DNA of 64,000 bases from Aporrectodea caliginosa. Lineage: Eukaryota > Annelida > Clitellata > Crassiclitellata > Lumbricidae. A model generated the notes under the pieces. That model saw only the letters and a program-made list of their open reading frames with translations. It was not told the DNA's origin and made no database searches. The stretch spans positions 270,001 through 334,000 of the forward strand of contig JACEVL010000432.1 in NCBI GenBank assembly GCA_020284085.1, in the 5' to 3' direction. Numbering within the stretch: the stretch's first letter is position 1; each line of letters opens with the position of its first letter. Made by a program: the position numbers and the translations under genes. This document shows positions 56,958-64,000 of the stretch, one piece after another.

Positions 56958-58290
56958 CCGATTAAGCTTAGTCCTATTGTTAAAAACTTAGAAAGCTAAT
57001 AATTTGAGAGAGAGACAGAGAGACAGAGAGACAGATAGGCCTACGTACAATAAAATACACATTTTTAACAGAGGAAAATGAATAGTTTTCATAAAAAATG
57101 GAAAGTGAGGAGAGCTTACTTAAAATTACAGAGGCATAGGCTATGGTGCAGAGCTGCAGGAGTAACCACCATACACTGTAAAATTGTAGCCTTTAGGGTT
57201 TATTTACGATGCTGCAGTATAAAACTTTATTGTAATTTCTGAAACGTTACCAGAGTCATTATAATGAGTATACAGCCGAAAGACGTGCCAGCAGTCAGCT
57301 GCCTATACGCCGAGGCTAAGAAAGTGCAAAGTCGCCGCGCACGTCTCGAGAGAAAGAAACTTGAAACCATTGTAGACTGAAAAAATTAATTACGACACAT
57401 TTTGTCAATATGGGTTTTTGCTAACATTTTAACGGTGCAAAGATGGTTGATAGGAAGGTTTCTAGCTTGAAAAGATGGTGAGCGACATAGCGAACTGACA
57501 GTTTTCTAAGTTGCATAAGACACACACTTGCAAGAAACTTACGACTGTTAGGCAGTGAAGCTGTGAAACGAAGGCTAGCATGGTAAACTTAGGACTTAGC
57601 TTGTATGCGTCCATTTTTGAAGGATTGCATAGCGAATTTGTAAGTTTTTAGGTTGCAATAACAAATTGAATGAAAACTTATATAGTACACGTGTTACTTT
57701 ACAGGTTGAACAGCTAGATTCGGTGTATGTTCTTGAGGAAAAGCTTTATGTAGGCCCTATGGTAAAATTTGCAAATATTATGTTGCGAGGAAATTGGACG
57801 TACGAACCTGCCTAGGAAGGCAGAGAACCAAAAGAAGAGATGTTGCGAGGGTACATGCGATGGTGTTTTTTCATACTAAACCTACGACTTTCCATGTTTC
57901 AACTCCATATACGTGCGTTGAATTGAAGGTTTTAATCGAATTGCTGGTACATGTAGTTCTCAGCTTGCACACTGGAGAGCCGCAACGTAGCTGGTCACAG
58001 CCTTTCAATATGGGATGGCATCGCGCGTTCCGGCGGTGGCGTCCCATGAACGCTCACCCGCTCCATCGGCTGCGGTGTCGTGTCGACGTTAGGGCGGAGC
58101 AGGTGCTAAGGGCGTGCTTATGTCACTTTGGCAAAGTTTATTCGATTGTTCGACATGTCAAAGATACTAACTAATTGTGACAGAAAGCCTAAGGCGAAGA
58201 GTTTAGCCTAGTTATATTGTATGTATACGAAGAAACGTGTATATCTGATTAAAAATTTATTGAAATGGAACTCGTCTTGGTTTGTTCAGG
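56958..58290. other. No gene recognised
   Basis: AT-rich DNA; a plus-strand frame at 57794-58174 has no recognisable similarity and I do not call it a gene. Confidence 0.4.
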
Positions 58291-58506
58291 AGGAATTGAT
58301 AGGCTGGCTCTCTATAATTGGGAGGAATTGATAGGCTGGTTCTCTATAATTGGGAGGAATTGATAGGCTGGCTCTCTATAATTGGGAGGAATTGATAGGC
58401 TGGTTCTCTATAATTGGGAGGAATTGATAGGCTGGTTCTCTATAATTGGGAGGAATTGATAGGCCTGGCTCTCTATTGGGAGGAATTGATAGGCTGGCTC
58501 TTTATT
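58291..58506. repeat. 32-bp minisatellite, about 7 copies
   Basis: Unit AGGAATTGATAGGCTGGCTC followed by TCTATAATTGGG, nearly identical between copies (C/T at one position); the last two are shortened. Sits immediately beside the LINE copy at 58530. Confidence 0.95.
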
Positions 58507-58529
58507 TGATTACTACTCATTATATTTAT

Positions 58530-59315
58530 GACCTGCTATACCGGTTGGGAAGGATATATGCCTACCGTTGCGTACCATACGAGGTTTCAGCCCGCTCTCC
58601 ATAGTATAACGGTGGTGCCGTCCGGTCTCTTGCCATCCGAGCGCAGCATGCCCCGAGGCTCCTTAACCGCTGGGAAGCCGGATTTGATCACACTGCGATG
58701 GATCAAATCGTTGATGGCGGCGTGTCGGGCCACGCGAACAAATCCCAAAGGGGAAAGGGTTTGTGCCTCTAACGGTAACCAGCGCGCCGCATGCGCAGCC
58801 ATGAGGTTGGCATACGTTGGCCCCCCAGACGAAGGCCAACCGACACCCTGATGGCCTCATCGCTAAGCCTGAGGCCGCAGGATGTAATCGGCATAGGATG
58901 CATCCAATGGCTGGCATGCTGGAAGGACACGGTTTTCAGGCGCGTCTGTTCACTCAGCTCTGTGGTGGAAAGGAGTAGTTCTGAGTGCTCTCTTTGAAGA
59001 ATCGGTTTCTCCCATTTGGCTTGTATACGGGCTGGATAGTATTCCGTCAACGACAACCCAGTTATTGTCTGCGAGAGTATGCAGAGGTTCGTGTAATGCA
59101 AATCCGGTTGATTGTCCAGCACGCATAAGATGTTCGACTGGAGCTCTGAGGTGCCAGCGGCCGATGCTAGAAAAGCGGGAAGTGCCAGCGATGACGCCCT
59201 ACGAATGTCCAGTCCGCCTAACCCAATGGGTAAGGTAGATTGTTGCCACTGCGTGTCTATAAAGTCCGATTGAAAATCTGCTTTGGTATAGAAAGAAGGT
59301 GATTCCAATCTGGCA
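58530..59315 (-). mobile_element. Nuclease-bearing LINE family, C-terminal part
   Basis: Minus strand: FYTKADFQSDFIDTQWQQST, LPIGLGGLDIRRASSLALPA, LSDEAIRVSVGLRLG, then after frameshifts CACGALVTVRGTN, RHAAINDLIHRSVIKSG and SDGKRPDGTTVI. Same domain order as 45048-46262; broken and 3'-truncated. Confidence 0.8.
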
Positions 59316-61258
59316 AGGATGGAACATTGTTTAGATGTTTAGGCCTAATTGTCCAACCACAGCAGTAGATGCCTCATCAACAAGTTGGACAGAGCGTTCA
59401 ACCGATTGTGTGTGGCATGGAAGTTCGGGAAAGAGAAGTGTTGGCACAGACTCACTGGAGAAAAAATTCTTCAAGGTCAGCTTTGAAAAATTTGGAAATG
59501 ACCGGCGGTGTTGTTACTTTTACGTTTTGCCGATGAATCAGGTCTCTGTAATCATTTGCAGCAAAGTCAAGTTTTGGAATAGAAAATTCACGTATTCTGT
59601 TTTTCTGCTGACATTCATTTCTCGATCGCAAGACTCTGCGTAGTCCTAGAACACGGATATCCTTCCAAGTGTCGGTTAGGATTCGATTAGCTGTGGTTAT
59701 CCATATGGAGTGCTACATGGCACCTGGGTTACGCCTAGCCAAAAATTAAGAGCAGTAACCCTTTATCACAGAGGTTTGTAACTTTGTATGCCAATTGTAT
59801 TCAAATGAATTGCCACTGCGAAATCTAATGGAGCGTCTCGACGGTGTCACTGCAGGCCCACGTGCATTTACAGGGTCAGTCGGCAAAGCCCATGGTATAC
59901 TGTGAACAACTCCCAGTTATTTTGTTTGCGAAAATTGACGTTGATTTTCTGCAAGTCACAGCTAATAATCTTAGCACTAATCAAAAGTATTTGTTTGAAA
60001 TAATTCTTAAACAATGATGAATAAGTATTGCTCTCAATCTCTGGTCTGGAGGGTCTACTTATGTTGCAATTAATATGGATATCCACAGCTAATCAAATCC
60101 TACGTCTGTATGTTGCAAGAGAATGCCCGTCAGACAATATGAGAACATTGACGACATAAGCCGTAAGATGTGTTTTACATCAAAATGAAACCCTCGCGCA
60201 AATATGGTTCTATGTATCTTTGGCGTACAATCTCCAGATAGCGTTACCTACCGGAAGTCTTTAAGGCTGTCCATTAATTATGTCAACAAATTTTTAGGCA
60301 TTATTTGACCCCTCCCCTTGTCAACAACTGTCAAACATTGATATAGACCCCCTTCAAAAATTATGTCAACAATCCCAGACCCCCCCCCTACAAAAAGAAA
60401 CAAAATGGCTCAAATACATGTAGAATAGATTTTTTTAAAATATTTTTTACACTAAAAAATGCAATCTCGAATTTCAAAATATAGGCCTATGTTTAGTTTA
60501 TTACCAGCTATTTAGTAGTATTAAACATTAAGCACTTTATACATTTTTAGCATTTCTTAATGTTTTCGCTACCATTTGGAAGGGTTCTGTGTTGATTTAT
60601 TGGAGAAAAATTTCTTGACGTCAACTTGTACCGAGCCCCCTCCCCTTGTCAACAACTGTCAAACTTTTCCAAAACCCTCCTTCCCTATTTTGTTGACACA
60701 TAATTAATGGACGACTCATAAGGCAGTTATCGACCAGGTAATAATAATGAATTAGATTATTTGGATATCCAGAAAGCATCCTTCTTTGGATATCCAAAAC
60801 GCATCCTACTGGGAATGATAACCAACACTCGGAAGCATATCCGTGCTCTAGGAAATCGAGAAAACATTTCAATCGGTAAATGAATGTCAACAGAAAAACG
60901 GAATACGTGAATTTTCTATTCCAGAACGTAACTCTAGGCCTACTGCAAATGATTACATCGACCTGATTGATTGGCAAAACGAAAAGCAACAGAAACACCG
61001 ATCATTTCCAAACTTTTCAAAGCTGACCTTGAAGAATTTATCGCCAGTGAGTGTGTGCCAAGTTGCCAACACTCCACTTTCCCGAATTTCTATGCCACAC
61101 ACACACAGTCGATTGAGCGCTCTCTCCAACTTGTTGATGAGGCATCTACTGCTGTGGTTAGACAATTAGGCCTAAACATCTATACAATGTTCCATCCTTG
61201 CCAGATTGGAATCACGGGAACTAATACCTTCTTTCTATACCAAAGCAGATTTTCAATC
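59268..61258. repeat. Large inverted repeat: arms about 59268-59690 and 60797-61258
   Basis: The right arm is the reverse complement of the left with moderate divergence. Matching blocks include CAGATTTTCAATC, CAAGTTGG, AAGCTGACCTTGAAGAATTT and ACGTGAATTTTCTATTCCA. The arms include the edge of the LINE at 58530, so the inversion arose after that insertion. The spacer holds a MITE (60269-60712). Confidence 0.85.
60269..60712. mobile_element. MITE with GTCCATTAATTATG inverted ends
   Basis: Left GTCCATTAATTATGTCAACA and right (inward) GTCCATTAATTATGTGTCAA; internal repeat CCCCTCCCCTTGTCAACAAC occurs near both ends. No ORF. Superfamily not assigned. Confidence 0.8.
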
Positions 61259-61559
61259 AGAGTTCAATCAATAGAATAAAATAAATGAGTATTGACTCAC
61301 TTTTCAATGATTAGTGCCATAGTATAGTCTACAACTGTTGGAATTGCTTATAATGTTTAGTGTTTGTTGTTTATTTAATATTGCTGACATACAGTTATTT
61401 TGTTAATTTTAATTTGCAAGGTCATTAAATACGTCATAATTAAATGCTTAAATACTATTACAATTATCGTTTTACATTTAAAATATTAATTGAAATTTTT
61501 ATAAATTCGACAATTTTTAAATTGTAAAATTTTAGACAGAAGTAGCCGATTACAATTGG

Positions 61560-61990
61560 GCGTTAGCCACCCGATTTCTTGCGTAGGGCGAATAGAGTGC
61601 CACCGAATAGCAGTGGTCGCAATGTCTCGTGGCAGGTGTCTTTCAGTAGCAAGTTGACCAAGGCAGTGATGGCCACAACAAGAGAGGGCCCAGCATCTGG
61701 CGAATTGATCAACTCCAGGAGGTGCTGTGGGTGAAGTCAGTCCGCGCCGCCCGCAGAGCCTGCTGGAAAAGTGCGGATAAGATTCCGGATTTCCGTCTCC
61801 ATGATTTGGATTGGTTGAGTGATAGGCGGAGCTGGAATCGGAGGACCATCCGGTGGAGGAGAGGGGTGCTTCGAACGCAGTTCTGCGAACGTTTGTTCAC
61901 AGACTTGGGCCGGCACCTCTCCCGAACATAGTATTTTTGCGGTCGCCATGATGCTTCCGTCCTCTAGTTTAGCCTCGACCGCTGTTGCAA
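61560..61990 (-). mobile_element. Fragment upstream of the RT domain of the nuclease-bearing LINE family
   Basis: Minus strand from ATG 61949: QVCEQTFAELRSKHPSPPP, IRTFPAGSAGGADWLHPQHL, then LLFGGTLFALRKKSGG. This FGxxLxALxKKxGG block normally precedes the RT in this type of LINE; the RT is missing here. Confidence 0.65.
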
Positions 61991-62079
61991 TGTAGTGGTT
62001 GCTACCGAGCGTCTTCCTGTTGCTAATTGAACGAGCTGGTTGGTCCGGATAAAAAATAATAACAATAATAATATTATTT

Positions 62080-62810
62080 TTATTAGGCCCCTATTATTAT
62101 TACAATGACTTATTATTATTATTATTTTTCTAGTTCGAGGTAGGGGCCTATAAATGATCCCTCAGGCTCTTAGAAACTATCCGAAGAGTTGTTTTTGTTC
62201 TGGAGTTAGCGGTCCTCGTCCTCGGTCAACTGTGCAAATGTGCCTCGAAATGCAACAACGTTATATCGTTGCGTGCATAATTATAAATGATAGGCGCTGA
62301 AAAAGATGTGTGGTCTCGAGTGGGTTTCCCGTTACCGCGGTCAAGCGCCGAACTAGCTCTGCCAAGAACTCCAGGCCTGATCTGTTGATGAGACCCAGCG
62401 TTTCAAATACAATGGGGACAAAATTATGTGTTGCGGGGAGGTCTGCGTATTTCGCATTTTCCGTGTTTCGGCCAATTCGGCCGCTGCCCCGGTGTTGTCG
62501 GTGTCAGATGAATGTACGATGCGGCGCATGTGTGGATACTGGTGGCGCCCAGGCGATGTATTTGCCTCTTGCCCACGGGATCAACATCGCTACGTCAGGA
62601 CGTTTGCCATCACTGAGGAGCAGGCCAGGCGGTTCTTTGGTGCTTAGGGTGTCTGCTCTCTGGAGGGCTCTCATATGATGTCGTTCAATGCCAAGTGTCT
62701 GCTGGCTGGCCCCCAGATTGTTTGCACACCAGACCGTGGTGTCCTCCCTGATCCGCCATCTCGCCACAATGACACTTGTGTGGCGCGCTGAGATCTATTC
62801 CCAAGCGTAA
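62080..62810 (-). mobile_element. Nuclease-bearing LINE family, degenerate 3' part with intact hairpin and tail
   Basis: Minus strand includes STKEPPGLLLSDGKRPDVAM then LIPWARGK, the nuclease motif region. The 3' end carries the terminal dyad CTCGAAC...CGAGG...CCCTCAGG (62132-62172) and an ATT tail (62083-62130). Confidence 0.7.
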
Positions 62811-62814
62811 GCCT

Positions 62815-63215
62815 ATCGCCACCCTGACAGCCTTGATTTCCTACTCAAATCTTTCCCCACCTTTGAGGAGCTTTGCAAAAAAGCTGACATTGACCTCTTT
62901 AGAAACATCTTAACAAATACTAGCCACACCCTCCACGACCTTCTCCCCTCTGTCAATTGTAGGTCTACTGGTCATGACCTGTGCCCACTGCCCACGCTCA
63001 CATAACCGTGTTCTCCCTAGAATTGACTCCCTTACCAAGCGCGGATTCTTAGCTAGGATGTTGTACAGTTAGACATCTGTTTTCTAGTTGACTTAATTTT
63101 CGTCTAATTATTCGTTTTCTTTATACATAAATTATTTCTTACTTTTGTATGTAAAGCGCTGAGCGTTTGCTTGCGTTTAATAAAGAACATTCTTACTTAC
63201 TTACTTACTCAATCA
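62815..63215 (+). mobile_element. LINE 3' end with (TTAC)n tail
   Basis: Plus strand reads FPTFEELCKKADIDLFRNIL and SLTKRGFLARMLY with frame changes, then AATAAAGAACATTC and a TTAC repeat at 63193-63209. Related to 42895-43082. Confidence 0.6.
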
Positions 63216-63958
63216 GCAGTAATTACATTCAACACTTGACCTGACCTTGCCTCACTGTGAAACAAATTACGTCACTATTACGTTTCGAATGTCAGCAATC
63301 TAATCAGACGACCAATCCTTGGGATTTTTCCCAAGATATTGGAATTTTGGAGGTCGACTTGGGATCTGGGGATTTTTCATAGCAATCTTGTTTTTCTCTA
63401 ATATAAGGTGTACAGACTAGTTTTTACCGTATTTTTCAACAGTGGCAAAAAATTAGATAAGAAAAAACTCGCTGTAAGACGTTTATTATTATTTTTCTTA
63501 CTTGTAAACATAGTAATTTGTTATTCAATGTTGTAGGCCTACTATGTTTTCTTAGAGTTCTTAGCTAGGAATTTTTTGTGAATAATTGTGATTGTTACAA
63601 CGCATATCATATTTCATCACAACTTTTTCGTTTTCACCAACTTGGGATTTTTGTGCACGCTTTAGGCCAAGGTTTCTATATTAAAGGATTGGTTACTCGT
63701 GAAAATATCGTGTACTTCCGGTTTAAGGCTACGAGCCTGGCGCCACCTGGCGATGCAGGTGTAAGAAGGGTTTATGGACATAAAAAAGCACGGACGACCC
63801 GATGTGATGTTCAGCAATTAATTGCACGAATTTGAAGAAAACAAATCAGAATATTTTCTTTCAGTTTCTAAGGAACAAAGAAAGGTAAATAATAATAAAT
63901 ATAAAGATATTTTTAATGACTTTCAATTAAATAATCTAAACTATGGAGATAGGCGTTT

Positions 63959-63989
<31 letters not shown>

Positions 63990-64000
63990 TCTCTTTTATT
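63216..64000. other. No gene recognised; AATC repeat at the right edge
   Basis: AT-rich DNA. A plus-strand frame at 63578-63835 has no recognisable features. An AATC run at 63960-63988 is probably the tail of a retroelement lying beyond the window. Confidence 0.4.

Noticed and set aside
57794..58174. 126-residue plus-strand frame
   Set aside because: No signal, domain or splice context recognised and codon content is not distinctive.
63578..63835. 85-residue plus-strand frame
   Set aside because: No family resemblance and surrounded by repeat debris.

Overview
This is an animal genomic window: intron-rich, AT-rich and full of microsatellites, LINE fragments and hAT-type MITEs. The palindrome TAGGCCTA is strikingly frequent (at least 20 exact copies seen by eye). 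Together with a cluster of receptor-guanylate-cyclase genes this suggests a marine invertebrate deuterostome (echinoderm or hemichordate is my guess); the species cannot be fixed from the sequence.

The host genes form one family, natriuretic-peptide-receptor-like membrane receptors. On the minus strand, gene A (24498 down to 3107) is complete: signal peptide, ANF-type ligand-binding ectodomain, one membrane helix, pseudokinase domain, coiled coil and a guanylate-cyclase domain. I could place about 22 exons, and almost all neighbouring splice phases agree. Gene B begins at 908 on the same strand with a paralogous first exon and leaves the window at the left edge. A and B also share their promoter region (TATA box and CRE-like sites), so they are a tandem duplication. 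On the plus strand, fragment D (29457-31472) holds only the last four exons of a related cyclase domain. Gene C (40701-52331) is a complete six-exon, 481-residue receptor made of the ectodomain alone, ending in a hydrophobic tail with no cytoplasmic part.

The most interesting biology is that the cyclase domains of both A and D have lost the residues needed for catalysis while keeping open reading frames and conserved splice structure, and C has dropped the intracellular half altogether. The cluster therefore looks like a set of signalling-altered receptors (decoy, clearance or allosteric partner types). That role is inference.

The rest is mobile DNA. It includes a CR1-like LINE with a reverse transcriptase (18388-20345); at least seven copies of a LINE family with a C-terminal PD-(D/E)XK-like nuclease and a 3' hairpin followed by a (TAA)n tail; other LINE remnants; a P-element/THAP9-like transposase remnant (35885-37269); an intact 901-codon gag-protease ORF (25661-28366, minus); eight hAT-type elements, seven with perfect 8-bp target duplications; a large inverted repeat (59268-61258); and many long trinucleotide and tetranucleotide microsatellites. 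No rRNA, tRNA or CRISPR array was seen.
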